The notes: generated by a model not told the origin, from the letters alone. A stretch of DNA of 64,000 bases from CAZTZY01 sp964617765 (GCA_964617765.1 CAZTZY010000004.1:1-64000); one strand, 5' to 3'. Shown: positions 25,916 to 35,709, counted from the stretch's first letter. A program made the numbers and translations.

Positions 25916-27301
25916 ATGAATATAAAAACTATTATTACGGGCACTGTAATGGGCGTATGCCTTTTTTTCCCGGTTCTTGTTAATGCAGCGGTATCTCAAC
26001 AAGAGGCAAAAAAGCTGGGTTCAGAATTAACCACTATGGGAGCACAGAAAGCAGGTAATGCCGATGGCTCTATTCCAGTATGGAAAGGAACCATGTCGGG
26101 TGTGCCCGCTGGACTTTCATATATGGGAAGTGGGGATGTTTATCCAGATCCTTATGCATCGGATCGAATTCTGTATACGATTAACGCCAGAAATATGTCG
26201 GGTTATTCAGCCTATCTTAGTGAAGGTTTAAAGGCGTTATTAACCAAGTATCCTGATACTTTTAATATCCCTGTCTATCAATCACATCGTGACGCTCGCT
26301 GGTCTCAATTAACTGAAGGTAGAACATTGTGGAATGCCGTCAATACAGTGTTGGTAAATGGTATTGATGGATTGCAAAACTATACTGGTGGTGCACCTTT
26401 CCCTATACCTAAAAATGGCGCTGAAGTTGTTTGGAATGCACGTACTATTCACCCTAATCCTACCATTATGGGTGTTTTGGATGATGTGGCAGTTTACCTT
26501 AATGGCGAACAACAATTGGTTAGGCAAGAGTATGTCTCTGAATTCCCTTATTCATATCCTCAAAACAAGATAGGTGATACAGAACCTCAGATCGGCATTA
26601 ATGGTGGTTTGGTTCATGTTACAGTTCTTAAGCCCGAGCGTCAGAAAGGGCAGATGACAATTGTTCTTGAGGCTATGGATCAAGTGAAGAACGAGCGTAA
26701 AGCATGGGCCTATATTCCTGGTTCACGTCGAGTACGCAGGGCACCAACAGTGGGTTACGATACTCCCAATGGACCTGGCGGTGTAAAAACCATTGATGAT
26801 GAATTGGGATTTAATGGGGCTTTTGATCGTTTTGACTGGACTTTGATTGGCAAGCGCGAAATGATTATTCCTTATCATTCTTATAAGTTTGATTCCCCAC
26901 AAGTTAAATACAAAACCTTATTGATGCCAGGCCATGCTAATCCGGCTTATATGCGTTATGAGAAACATCGGGTTTGGGTAGTTGAGGCAAACCTCAAGCG
27001 TGGTTTGCGACATGTGTATGCCAAACGTCGTTTCTATATTGATGAGGATAGCTGGCAGTTTTCTTTGACTGAAAGCTATGATGGTCGTGGCGCGTTATGG
27101 AAAGTGGCTATATTGAATACAGTTTATGATTTTGCATTGAAAGGATATATTGCTCGTGCACAAATGTTCCATGATTTGCAGTCAGGGGCATATGTTTCTG
27201 GTCGTATGGTCAATGAGACAGGACAGCCAAATTTAATGGCAACTCCTAGAGGCGATGAATATTACTCACCTTCCAGTTTAAGGACTATGGGTACTCGCTA
27301 G
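25916..27301 (+). CDS. DUF1329 outer-membrane/periplasmic protein
   Basis: This 461-aa protein has a signal peptide ending at VLVNAAVS. The mature start (AKKLGSELTTMGAQKAGNADGSIPVWKG) is the hallmark of DUF1329. Further family features include the KNERKAWAYIPGSRRVRRAPTVGYD segment and a Trp/Tyr-rich C-terminus. The fold is predicted to be LolA/LolB-like, able to bind a lipid or other hydrophobic molecule. DUF1329 usually occurs with a DUF1302 outer-membrane protein, an RND/MMPL exporter and a YCF48 protein; the last two are here, but no DUF1302 gene is in the window. It is 176 bp from the exporter and ends at a strong terminator. Confidence 0.9.
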   Translation: MNIKTIITGTVMGVCLFFPVLVNAAVSQQEAKKLGSELTTMGAQKAGNADGSIPVWKGTMSGVPAGLSYMGSGDVYPDPYASDRILYTINARNMSGYSAYLSEGLKALLTKYPDTFNIPVYQSHRDARWSQLTEGRTLWNAVNTVLVNGIDGLQNYTGGAPFPIPKNGAEVVWNARTIHPNPTIMGVLDDVAVYLNGEQQLVRQEYVSEFPYSYPQNKIGDTEPQIGINGGLVHVTVLKPERQKGQMTIVLEAMDQVKNERKAWAYIPGSRRVRRAPTVGYDTPNGPGGVKTIDDELGFNGAFDRFDWTLIGKREMIIPYHSYKFDSPQVKYKTLLMPGHANPAYMRYEKHRVWVVEANLKRGLRHVYAKRRFYIDEDSWQFSLTESYDGRGALWKVAILNTVYDFALKGYIARAQMFHDLQSGAYVSGRMVNETGQPNLMATPRGDEYYSPSSLRTMGTR

Positions 27302-27324
27302 TTTTCAATTGCTGTTCAATCAAT

Positions 27325-27353
27325 AAAAAAACCGCACAATGTGCGGTTTTTTT
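27325..27353. terminator. Bidirectional intrinsic terminator
   Basis: A near-ideal hairpin with 13-bp stem arms (A7 plus CCGCAC, a 3-nt loop, GTGCGG plus T7) has an A-run on the left and a T-run on the right, so it can terminate transcription from both sides. It lies between the DUF1329 gene (ends 27301, plus strand) and the pilT/pilU-like gene (ends 27386, minus strand). Confidence 0.93.
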
Positions 27354-27385
27354 ATTCTCGTTCCTGTCAGAAATTCAGATCCTTA

Positions 27386-28444
27386 TTAGCCACCAAACCG
27401 CATCATTAATTTTAGATTATCCTTCGAGTCTGCATGTTTTAGCGCTTCAGATTCCGTGATTTTTTGTGCGATAAAAAGCCCATAAAGTGCCTGGTCAAAA
27501 GTTTGAGATCCATCATCATTATCTTTGATCATGACTTCCTGGATTTTATCGATCTCACCTTCTTTGATGAGCTCTTGAATGTAAGGTGTACACATCATTA
27601 TTTCGACGGCCGGTATGCGCGTTCCATCAACCCCAATAGGTAAACGTTGGCAGATTATGGCTTTTAAATGCTCAGAAAGATCTGACCGGATTTGCTTGTG
27701 TAATTCTTGTGGGAAGATATTAACAATACGGTCTATGGCTTGACGGGCATTATTAGCATGAATAGTGGTATAACAAAGGTGTCCAGTTTCCGCAAAAGTT
27801 AATGCATATTTCACTGTTTCCATATCACGGCATTCACCAATCAGGATGGCATCTGGAGCTTCCCGCATGGCACTCATTAAAGCATCTTTATAGGTCAGTG
27901 CATCAATACCAACTTCACGTTGACTGATTATCGATTTTTTGTGGGCATGAATAAACTCTACAGGATCCTCAATAGTAAGTATGTGGCCACTCATAGTCTC
28001 ATTACGATGATTGACCATAGAGGCCAACGTAGTAGATTTACCTGTGCCTGTTGCGCCTACAACAAGAACCAACCCTTGTTTTTTGACAGCAAGATCTTCA
28101 AGGATTTTTGGGAGATTTAAAGCTGCCAGGCTCGGGATAATACTGACAATGTAACGTGCAACCAGTGCAGGCTCACCTTTTTGATAATAGGCATTAAGAC
28201 GAAAACGTCCGCAGTCTTCAACGGTATAGCCCAAATCAAGTTGTCGCTTTTCTTCAAATTCAGTTAATTGATCAATATCCAGCATGGTATTGATAATTTC
28301 CCGCACATTTTCTTTGGTTAACGGGGTTTGTCCTACAGGTTTCATACTGCCTAAAATTTTTACCATGGGAGGCGCGCCCACATTGATAAACAAGTCGGTG
28401 CCATTTTTATCGACAACAAATTTAAGTAATGTCTTCAGATTCAT
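27386..28444 (-). CDS. pilU: PilT/PilU-family type IV pilus retraction ATPase
   Basis: This 352-aa secretion ATPase has the PAS-like N-terminus (DLFINVGAPPMVKI), Walker A VVGATGTGKSTTLASM, an Asp box (TIEDPVEFIH), the degenerate Walker B (AILIGECRDMETVKYALTFAETGH) and the His box (TTIHANNARQAIDRI). It ends with SKDNLKLMM, resembling PilU rather than PilT, which has an AIRNLIR motif. Such hexamers drive pilus retraction, with PilU acting together with PilT. It stands alone here, divergent from the CoA-transferase gene, with no pilus genes around it. The symbol pilU is by resemblance; another PilT paralogue is possible. Confidence 0.85.
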   Translation of the reverse strand: MNLKTLLKFVVDKNGTDLFINVGAPPMVKILGSMKPVGQTPLTKENVREIINTMLDIDQLTEFEEKRQLDLGYTVEDCGRFRLNAYYQKGEPALVARYIVSIIPSLAALNLPKILEDLAVKKQGLVLVVGATGTGKSTTLASMVNHRNETMSGHILTIEDPVEFIHAHKKSIISQREVGIDALTYKDALMSAMREAPDAILIGECRDMETVKYALTFAETGHLCYTTIHANNARQAIDRIVNIFPQELHKQIRSDLSEHLKAIICQRLPIGVDGTRIPAVEIMMCTPYIQELIKEGEIDKIQEVMIKDNDDGSQTFDQALYGLFIAQKITESEALKHADSKDNLKLMMRFGG

Positions 28445-28633
28445 TTTAGAGCCTTTTTTTCATTATTATCGCTGCAAATGCTTATATGCAGGGCTATATC
28501 TTGAAAGTTTATCCTATCGTTACTCTTGGTATGGGTAAACAGATATAAGCGTTTTGTTATAAAATTATTCGCTGTTATTCATTTTTTATGACTGTTATTG
28601 TAGTCCAAATTTTTGAATGTGAGAGGATTTAAA

Positions 28634-29767
28634 ATGGGTCCATTGGCAGGAATCAGGATCATAGAAATGGGTGGTATCGGGCCATCGCCATTTGCAGCAA
28701 TGTTACTTTCAGACATGGGTGCCGAAGTTATACGAATTGAGAGAAATAGTGCGAGCTCAGTAAATGCCTGTGAAGTGACATTACGCGGTCGTAAATCGAT
28801 TGCGTTGAACTTGAAAGATCCCAGGGCAATTGAACTGGTGTTGAAACTTATTAAAACATCAGATGCCTTGATTGAGGGTTTTCGTCCAGGGGTTATGGAA
28901 AAACTGGGCTTGGGGCCTGATGTTTGTCTGGGGGTTAATCCAAAATTTGTTTATGGGCGAATGACCGGGTGGGGGCAATATGGACCATTGTCGCAAATTG
29001 CAGGCCACGACATTAACTACATAGCCATAACCGGGGCATTATCAACAATTGGTCGCAAAGAGGGCGGTCCTGCGATTCCTTTAAATTTATTGGGTGATTT
29101 CGGTGGTGGCGGCGCTTACCTTGTTATGGGTATGTTAGCAGCAATGTTGGAAGCCAAAACGTCTGGCAAGGGCCAGGTTGTAGATGCGGCCATCAGTGAT
29201 GGAGTGGCTTCATTGATGGCAATGATCCAAGGTTATCGAGCCATGGGTATGTGGGATTTACAACGCCAGAATAACCTGTTTGATGGTGGCCCCCAATATT
29301 ACGATACTTATGAATGTGCTGACGGAAAATGGATATCCCTGGGTGCTATTGAAGTCCATTTTTATGAGACCTTGGTCAAAAAACTCGAGATAGATGTTGG
29401 TGCAATTGACTATCCCGCGCAATTTGATAAAGAAAAGTGGGCGGCATTAAAACCTGTTTTTACGGCAAGAATTAAGCAGAAAACCCGTGATGAATGGTGC
29501 GAAGTTTTTGGCGATTCAGATGCCTGTTTTGCACCTGTTTTGGATATGGATGAGGCAATTACTTATCCGCATAATGTCGCCCGCAAGACTTTTGTTGATA
29601 TTGACGGAGTCAATCAGGCTGCACCAGCCCCACGGTTCAGTCGTACTGAATCTGAAATTCAGGGCGGCCCTGTGCCTGCAGGTAAGGATAATGACAAAGT
29701 GTTAGCTGACCTGGGGTTAACATTAGAAGAAATTCAGGCGCTGAAAGAGGCGCGGGTAATCAGTTAA
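28634..29767 (+). CDS. CaiB/BaiF CoA-transferase family enzyme, alpha-methylacyl-CoA racemase-like
   Basis: This 377-aa class III CoA-transferase-family protein begins with PLAGIRIIEMGGIGPSPFAAMLLSDMGAEVIRIER, shortened here as the family start GIGPSPFAAMLLSD. GRMTGWGQYGPLSQIAGHD and NLLGDFGGGGAYLV follow. The order GHD...NLLGDFGGGG fits alpha-methylacyl-CoA racemases, which epimerise 2-methylacyl-CoAs in branched-chain and sterol side-chain degradation. The ATG at 28634 has GAGAGG 7 nt upstream; a TTG at 28613 is less likely. The nitroreductase gene follows after 10 bp, suggesting co-transcription. The exact substrate is uncertain, and a true CoA-transferase is the alternative. Confidence 0.85.
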   Translation: MGPLAGIRIIEMGGIGPSPFAAMLLSDMGAEVIRIERNSASSVNACEVTLRGRKSIALNLKDPRAIELVLKLIKTSDALIEGFRPGVMEKLGLGPDVCLGVNPKFVYGRMTGWGQYGPLSQIAGHDINYIAITGALSTIGRKEGGPAIPLNLLGDFGGGGAYLVMGMLAAMLEAKTSGKGQVVDAAISDGVASLMAMIQGYRAMGMWDLQRQNNLFDGGPQYYDTYECADGKWISLGAIEVHFYETLVKKLEIDVGAIDYPAQFDKEKWAALKPVFTARIKQKTRDEWCEVFGDSDACFAPVLDMDEAITYPHNVARKTFVDIDGVNQAAPAPRFSRTESEIQGGPVPAGKDNDKVLADLGLTLEEIQALKEARVIS

Positions 29768-29777
29768 GGATTTTATT

Positions 29778-30458
29778 ATGGGCCAAAAAGATATTATTCA
29801 AGCGTTTGAATCGTTAGTTAAGTCCAGACATTCTGTGCGGGCTTTTTTGCCAAAAGAGGTGACTCACACAGACCTCAACAAAATTTTCGAGTTGGCTCAA
29901 ACAGCCCCGTCCAATTGTAATACCCAACCATGGAGTGCACATGTTGTCAGTGGAGAGAAAACAAGGATTTTGAAACAGGAATTAACCGCTGCCATTATGC
30001 GCGGTGAATTTTCCATGGATTTTCCTTATGAAGGAAAATATGAAAATGAATTCCGTGACAGGCAATATGATGCAGCGAACCAACTCTACACCGCGATGGG
30101 AATAGCTCGAGAAGATAAGCTCGCTCGTAATGCCGCTTTTTTACGCAATTTCAGTTTTTTTGATGCGCCGCATGCCGTTTTATTATTTATGCATGAAAAG
30201 TTTGGTATCAGGGAGGCTGCTGATGTAGGCATGTATGCACAGAATCTTATGTTGGCGTTAACAGCTTATGGTGTTGCCAGTTGCCCCCAAACGGCATTAG
30301 GTTTTCATGCAGATAAGGTTCGGGAAGTTTTGGGAATATCCAACGAAATGAAATTATTATTTGGAATTTCTTTTGGTTATGAAGATTGCAGTGCACCCGC
30401 TAATAAAGCCAGAGTGGGCCGTGCCCCAGTAGATAAAGCCGTTATTTTTCATCATTAA
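29778..30458 (+). CDS. Nitroreductase-family FMN-dependent oxidoreductase
   Basis: This 226-aa protein has the nitroreductase pattern: LVKSRHSVRAFLPKEV with the FMN-phosphate-binding Arg pair at the start, TAPSNCNTQPWSAHVV, a central dimer-interface helix region and ASCPQTALGFHADKVREVLGI. The C-terminal LLFGISFGYEDCSAPANKARVGR is also typical. Family members reduce nitroaromatics, quinones, enals or flavins using NAD(P)H. It is 10 bp after the racemase-like gene, so it may act on an intermediate of the same catabolic route, but this is inference. It is followed by a hairpin. Confidence 0.88.
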   Translation: MGQKDIIQAFESLVKSRHSVRAFLPKEVTHTDLNKIFELAQTAPSNCNTQPWSAHVVSGEKTRILKQELTAAIMRGEFSMDFPYEGKYENEFRDRQYDAANQLYTAMGIAREDKLARNAAFLRNFSFFDAPHAVLLFMHEKFGIREAADVGMYAQNLMLALTAYGVASCPQTALGFHADKVREVLGISNEMKLLFGISFGYEDCSAPANKARVGRAPVDKAVIFHH

Positions 30459-30472
30459 ATAGTTTGTACGAT

Positions 30473-30500
30473 ATTGAGCAACAAAAAGTTGTTGCTCAAT
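30473..30500. terminator. Hairpin between convergent genes, possible terminator
   Basis: A perfect 12-bp stem (ATTGAGCAACAA / TTGTTGCTCAAT) with loop AAAG lies between the nitroreductase gene (plus strand) and the end of nuoN (minus strand). Neither side has a strong T-run, so the termination efficiency is uncertain. Confidence 0.6.
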
Positions 30501-30511
30501 AAAACTGCAAT

Positions 30512-31972
30512 TTACTGCATGATCCAATCAAACATCGGTTGTGGATAAGCACCTAACAGGATAATAAGCGCGCCAATCAAAATCAGCAGGCAAATACTCA
30601 ATTTACTGCTCCAGTTACTGGGCAATTGATGGGTTGAAGAGGTTGAGCCAGATGGATTGGTGTTTGTATCTTGATACAACATTACCGTTACGCGTAAATA
30701 ATAATAGATACCAATAGCACTACCTATCACCATCACTGCTAACAAAGGCCAAAGTGAAGCATTAACAGCTGCGCTAATTAAGTAAAACTTACCAATAAAT
30801 CCCGCAGTTAGAGGAATTCCTGCCATGGATAGCATGGCAATGGACATAATGATGGCCAGCAAGGGTTGTGTGCGGTAAAGCCCGCGATAATGCTGGGCAA
30901 GGTTATCAGCATCATCAGCATTGGAAAATTGGGTAGATACCATGGAGACCACACCAAAGGCTGCAAGGGATGTCAGCGTATATACCAGTATATAAACCAT
31001 GGCGATTTCATGTACTTCAGTATTGAAGGCAACGATTCCAACCAGTAAATAACCAAAATGAGAAATGGACGAATAGGCCAGCAAACGTTTGATATTGTTT
31101 TGTGTGATAGCCAGTAGATTACCGACAAGCATCGATAAGGCAGCCAATACGGTTAAAACCAGTTTTATAGCAGGATCTTGAAATATTGATACTTCGGTTA
31201 GCAATCGAATAAAGACCGCAACCACAGCAATCTTGGCGACAGTGGCAATGAAAGCACTCACCGGTGCAGGTGAGCCTTCATAGACATCAGGTGTCCATAA
31301 GTGGAAGGGCGCAAGAGATAATTTGAATGCCAGGGCGATAACGATGAGCAGTGAACCGATCATGATAACGGGATTCAATGAGCCTCCCATTTGCAGCAAT
31401 TGCTGGGCAATACCAGAAAACGACAAACTTCCTGAATAAGCATATAACAATGCCATTCCAAACAGCATCAATGCAGAGCCCGTAGCAGATAAAACCAGAT
31501 ACTTGATGCCTGATTCAAGAGAGCGTCTATTTTTAAAGCTATAGGCGACGAGAGCGTATAAAGGAACGGATAATATCTCGAGTCCAATAAAGAGACTGGC
31601 AAAATGACAACTGGTTACCAACACTACGCCGCCAATCAACGAAAGAATCATGAGCAGGTACATTTCTTCACGGTTGCCTTCCCGTTTTTGCAAATAGGCA
31701 TGTGCGAGCGAAATACAAATGAAGGTTGCAAAAATCATCAAGGTAATAAAAAAACTGGCAAATCGATCAACCTTGACCAATTCGGTAAAGTTTTGGGGTA
31801 TATCAGAATTTGACTGGAATGTTGCTAACTGGGTTATAACAAGCCCGCCAAGTGCTATCAGGATATTCCAGCCCTTGTGACGGAAAAAAGCGATGCTTAA
31901 CATCAACAAAGTTGCAGTTGCACTTAGGATAAATACAGGCAACGGGTAAAAAAACTGGGATTGAGTCAACAT
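30512..31972 (-). CDS. nuoN: NADH-quinone oxidoreductase subunit N
   Basis: This 486-aa antiporter-like subunit of the complex I membrane arm has about 14 transmembrane helices. The family signature LFIGLEILSVPLYALVAYSF carries the conserved Glu of TM5; KLSLAPFHLWTPDVYEGSPAPVSAFIATVAK carries the conserved Lys and Pro residues, shown here as LAPFHLWTPDVYEGSPAPV. It forms one of three proton half-channels with NuoM and NuoL. It is the last gene of the nuo operon (transcribed right to left), 5 bp after nuoM. Confidence 0.97.
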   Translation of the reverse strand: MLTQSQFFYPLPVFILSATATLLMLSIAFFRHKGWNILIALGGLVITQLATFQSNSDIPQNFTELVKVDRFASFFITLMIFATFICISLAHAYLQKREGNREEMYLLMILSLIGGVVLVTSCHFASLFIGLEILSVPLYALVAYSFKNRRSLESGIKYLVLSATGSALMLFGMALLYAYSGSLSFSGIAQQLLQMGGSLNPVIMIGSLLIVIALAFKLSLAPFHLWTPDVYEGSPAPVSAFIATVAKIAVVAVFIRLLTEVSIFQDPAIKLVLTVLAALSMLVGNLLAITQNNIKRLLAYSSISHFGYLLVGIVAFNTEVHEIAMVYILVYTLTSLAAFGVVSMVSTQFSNADDADNLAQHYRGLYRTQPLLAIIMSIAMLSMAGIPLTAGFIGKFYLISAAVNASLWPLLAVMVIGSAIGIYYYLRVTVMLYQDTNTNPSGSTSSTHQLPSNWSSKLSICLLILIGALIILLGAYPQPMFDWIMQ

Positions 31973-31977
31973 GGCGC

Positions 31978-33534
31978 TTACTTACCCACTACCGAATAAA
32001 AGTTAATGAGAGATTGCATGGATGGAGCAGAAATATCCAATACGGGTTGAGGGAATATACCAAGAGCTAACAGTGCAATTGCCATAAACAGCATCAAGGC
32101 CAATTCGCGTAAGGATAATCCGGTTAGTTCGGCTTGATTATCTTCAGCCCCTTTAGATATTGATTGCCCATAAAATGCTTTTTGTATCATCATCAGGCTA
32201 TATATGACGGCCAGTATTAATCCCGCGGTGCCGATAGTGACAATCAATGGATAGTTTTTAAATGCCCCTAACAAAATAAGGAATTCACCCACAAAATTTC
32301 CCAAGCCCGGCAAGCCTAGTGATGCTAAAGCAAAAAACAAGGTAATTGGAGGCAGCCAGGCAATGCGTGACCACAATCCACCCATTTTACGCAAGTCACG
32401 GGTGTGAATGCGGTCATATAAAAGACCACTGAGAATGAATAATGCGCCGGCAGAAATGCCGTGGGCAATCATTTGTACAACAACACCCTGAAGGCTTATT
32501 AAAGAACCGGCATAAATGCCAATCAGGATAAAACCCATATGCGATATACTGCTATAGGCAATCAAACGTTTTACATCAGTTTGGGCGCAGGCCATGATGG
32601 CCCCATAAAACAGGGTGATAAGTCCAAGTATCATGGCGATTGGCGCAAACTCTTGAGAAGCTTGTGGGAACAGGGGCAGGGCAAAACGCAACATGCCATA
32701 GGCAGACGTTTTCAATAAAATACCGGTAATATCCACACTGCCTGAGGTAGGTGTGAATTCATGTACATCGGGCAACCACGAGTGAAAAGGCACTATCGGT
32801 AATTTCACGGCAAAGGCAATGAAAAACCCCAGCATCACTATCATTTCCCAAACTGGTGGTAGATAGGTATGTGCGCCAAGTAAAATACTATAATCAAAAC
32901 TTAAAACACCGCTGGCAGAAAACTGGAAGAAGACCAATGCTAAAATACTGAGTAGCAGTAACAAGCCACTGGCTTGGGTATAGATAAAAAATTTATTGGC
33001 AGCATAAAGTCGATCTTTTCCACCAGTTGTTTTTACTGTCGGGTCTTCGCCACGATATCCCCAGAAAACAATCAGAAAGTAGACGGGGACTAACATGAGC
33101 TCCCAGAATACAAAAAACAGGAACAGGTCGAGTGATAAAAATACCCCAAGCACGCCAGCCATATTCCATAGCAGGCATAAATAGAAAAAACCGACATTTT
33201 TGGTGGTTTCACGCCATGAGCAAAATACCGCAGCGATACCCATAGCTCCACTCAGGATAACCATTAACAAGGAAAGCCCATCAAGCCCGAGATGAAAAGA
33301 AATACCAAACTGGGGAATCCACGGCAATATTATTTCCTGCTGCCAGGGACTCAGTGCTAAAGCAAGATCCGGTAAAGCGACGTCGCCCTGTAAACCCAAC
33401 TGAATTGCCAGGGCGAATATAGCTACCATGGCAAAGAGAGCTATCCAGCGTGGTGCCAAAATACTGCTTTTTTCGCTAACCCAACAGATTAATCCACCGA
33501 TGAGTGGGATGATGATAAATAAGGAAAGAATCAT
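31978..33534 (-). CDS. nuoM: NADH-quinone oxidoreductase subunit M
   Basis: This 518-aa subunit has about 14 transmembrane helices and the signature FFVFWELMLVPVYFLI (conserved TM5 Glu). KLPIVPFHSWLPDVHEFTPT and SYSSISHMGFILIG-type segments carry the antiporter Lys residues. It translocates protons in the middle of the membrane arm. The start overlaps the end of nuoL by 4 bp (ATGA-type overlap), so translation is likely coupled. Confidence 0.97.
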   Translation of the reverse strand: MILSLFIIIPLIGGLICWVSEKSSILAPRWIALFAMVAIFALAIQLGLQGDVALPDLALALSPWQQEIILPWIPQFGISFHLGLDGLSLLMVILSGAMGIAAVFCSWRETTKNVGFFYLCLLWNMAGVLGVFLSLDLFLFFVFWELMLVPVYFLIVFWGYRGEDPTVKTTGGKDRLYAANKFFIYTQASGLLLLLSILALVFFQFSASGVLSFDYSILLGAHTYLPPVWEMIVMLGFFIAFAVKLPIVPFHSWLPDVHEFTPTSGSVDITGILLKTSAYGMLRFALPLFPQASQEFAPIAMILGLITLFYGAIMACAQTDVKRLIAYSSISHMGFILIGIYAGSLISLQGVVVQMIAHGISAGALFILSGLLYDRIHTRDLRKMGGLWSRIAWLPPITLFFALASLGLPGLGNFVGEFLILLGAFKNYPLIVTIGTAGLILAVIYSLMMIQKAFYGQSISKGAEDNQAELTGLSLRELALMLFMAIALLALGIFPQPVLDISAPSMQSLINFYSVVGK

Positions 33535-35375
33535 AGAATCACCAAGGCTAACAGAGCCACAACACCGGCAGCCATGGTCATGGCATACCAGCGAACTTGT
33601 CCATTTTGAGCAATACTGAGCGTTTGGCGTGCCAAACGTAATGTGGCAGGAATAAAGCCGTCCACAACAAAATCTGCGACATCACGACGATTAATTGCTA
33701 CCAATGCTGTAAAAGGTTTTACCAGGATAAAATGATAAAGCTGATCAAAACCCCAGGCATTTTTCCATAAAGAATCTAAAGCACGGCCATAACCTGTTGC
33801 AGCAATACGGGTTATGAAAGCGCGATTGCCGTTGTAAAGGAAATGTGCAATAGCAACACCGCTCACTGAAACTGCAATGGCAATCATTTCCAGCATGGTT
33901 TTGCCTTCAGTGCTATCACCCGCCGGTGACAATGGCAGCACGCCAGCCAGTGGTGGATGAATCAATGCGCCAATTCCAGTGGATAATGCAGCCAAAACCA
34001 AGAGCGGTAAAGTATGGGGAATGCCTTTACCTGCATGTATGTCAGCTTTGTTAGGCGAACCATGGAAAACAATAAAGATCAGGCGGAAAGTGTATATTGA
34101 GGTCAGGAAAGCACCCAGCAAACCGGCAATTACAAATTCTGGTTTGTTAGCCGCCAAAGCCTGCCAGAGGATTTCATCTTTGCTGTAAAAGCCAGCGGTC
34201 AGAAATGGTAATGCAGCCAGGGCACCACCACCGATAATAAAACTGGCATAAACTAAGGGTAACGATTTACGTAAGCCGCCCATCCTGAAAATGTTTTGTT
34301 CGTGATGAGTGGCAATTATTACAGCGCCTGCCGAAAGGAATAATAATGCCTTGAAAAATGCGTGAGTCATCAGGTGGAAAATAGCGGCATCCCACGCACC
34401 GACACCCAGAGCGAGAAACATGTAGCCAATTTGGCTCATCGTTGAGTAAGCCAATATGCGCTTGATATCAGTTTGTGCCAATGCGCTGAAACCCGCCATT
34501 AATAATGTGGCTGCACCAACAACACCGACGAGATATAACACATCAGGTGACAGCTCAAACAAGGTGTGGGTGCGGGCTATCAGATATACTCCAGCTGTTA
34601 CCATCGTTGCAGCATGAATTAATGCAGAAACGGGAGTGGGTCCAGCCATTGCATCAGCAAGCCAGGTTTGCAAAGGTATTTGCGCAGATTTGCCAACAGC
34701 ACCACCGAGTAATAACAAGGCAGCCAAATGCAACATCGGTTGATTAGCGTGCGCGGGCGCAGACAAGAGCAGGCTTTGGATATGCAGTGTGCCGAATTCA
34801 TTAAATAAAATGAACAGGCCAATCAGCATTAATACGTCACCCACCCGTGTGACCAAAAAGGCTTTCATGGCTGCAGCGCCATTGGCAGGATCACGGTGAT
34901 AGAAGCCAATCAATAAATAGCTGCATAAACCCACACCTTCCCATCCAAAAAATAACAGGGCCAGGTCATCAGCAAGTATCAAAACTAACATGCTGGCAAC
35001 AAAGAGATTCATGTAAGCAAAGAATCGAGAGTAGCCTTCATCTCCACGCATATACCATGTGGCAAAAAGGTGAATAAGGAAACCAACGCCCGTGACAACA
35101 CCCAGCAAGGTTAAAGACAAACCATCAAGCTGCAGGCGCAAAGACAATGTCAGTTCTGGAAGTGATACCCACGTCCACAGGAGCTGGCTGAAAAAATTAT
35201 TTTCGGATGGATTTTGTAAAAATAAAGCGCCGACATAAGCCGCTGTCAAAGCCGACAAGCCGATAGCACCTACGGCAACAGCAGCAACCGAATTTTCCGA
35301 GAGTCGTTTGCCAGCAAATGCCAGAATCAAAAAACTGATAATGGGGAACAGTATGGTGAGAAATAGTAGGTTCAT
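33531..35375 (-). CDS. nuoL: NADH-quinone oxidoreductase subunit L
   Basis: This 614-aa distal proton pump of the complex I membrane arm has 16 or so transmembrane helices. The conserved LLFFGWEGVGLCSYLLIGFY (Glu on TM5) and QIPLQTWLADAMAGPTPVSA (Lys region) are present. The C-terminal part contains the amphipathic lateral helix expected in NuoL. It overlaps both nuoK (4 bp) and nuoM (4 bp). Confidence 0.97.
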   Translation of the reverse strand: MNLLFLTILFPIISFLILAFAGKRLSENSVAAVAVGAIGLSALTAAYVGALFLQNPSENNFFSQLLWTWVSLPELTLSLRLQLDGLSLTLLGVVTGVGFLIHLFATWYMRGDEGYSRFFAYMNLFVASMLVLILADDLALLFFGWEGVGLCSYLLIGFYHRDPANGAAAMKAFLVTRVGDVLMLIGLFILFNEFGTLHIQSLLLSAPAHANQPMLHLAALLLLGGAVGKSAQIPLQTWLADAMAGPTPVSALIHAATMVTAGVYLIARTHTLFELSPDVLYLVGVVGAATLLMAGFSALAQTDIKRILAYSTMSQIGYMFLALGVGAWDAAIFHLMTHAFFKALLFLSAGAVIIATHHEQNIFRMGGLRKSLPLVYASFIIGGGALAALPFLTAGFYSKDEILWQALAANKPEFVIAGLLGAFLTSIYTFRLIFIVFHGSPNKADIHAGKGIPHTLPLLVLAALSTGIGALIHPPLAGVLPLSPAGDSTEGKTMLEMIAIAVSVSGVAIAHFLYNGNRAFITRIAATGYGRALDSLWKNAWGFDQLYHFILVKPFTALVAINRRDVADFVVDGFIPATLRLARQTLSIAQNGQVRWYAMTMAAGVVALLALVIL

Positions 35376-35680
35376 CCGCGCATCTCACTTGCAGCATCAA
35401 TATCAAGGGAATGGAAGTGACGGTACAGTTGTAAAAGCAGGGCAAGGCCGATGGAAGCCTCGGCTGCGGCTAACGATAGAATAAGGATAAACATGATCTG
35501 CCCATCTGCTTGCTGCCAACGACTGCCAGCCATAACAAAAGCCATTGCAGCAGCATTCATCATGATCTCAATAGAGATCAGCATAAACAGGATATTGCGG
35601 CGAACCATTACGCCAATAAAGCCCAACGCAAACAAGATGGCGGCAACAATTAATCCATGTTCTAAAGGTATACTTGTCAT
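35372..35680 (-). CDS. nuoK: NADH-quinone oxidoreductase subunit K
   Basis: This 102-aa protein has three transmembrane helices. Two Glu residues in helices 2 and 3 (LISIEIMMNAAAMAF and SLAAAEASIGLALLLQLYRH) form part of the central hydrophilic axis of the membrane arm (E-channel relay in Escherichia coli NuoK). Length and motifs are typical. It lies 29 bp after nuoJ and overlaps nuoL by 4 bp. Confidence 0.97.
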   Translation of the reverse strand: MTSIPLEHGLIVAAILFALGFIGVMVRRNILFMLISIEIMMNAAAMAFVMAGSRWQQADGQIMFILILSLAAAEASIGLALLLQLYRHFHSLDIDAASEMRG

Positions 35681-35709
35681 AACTAATCGCTCTTACTCAT
35701 TATTTTGAC

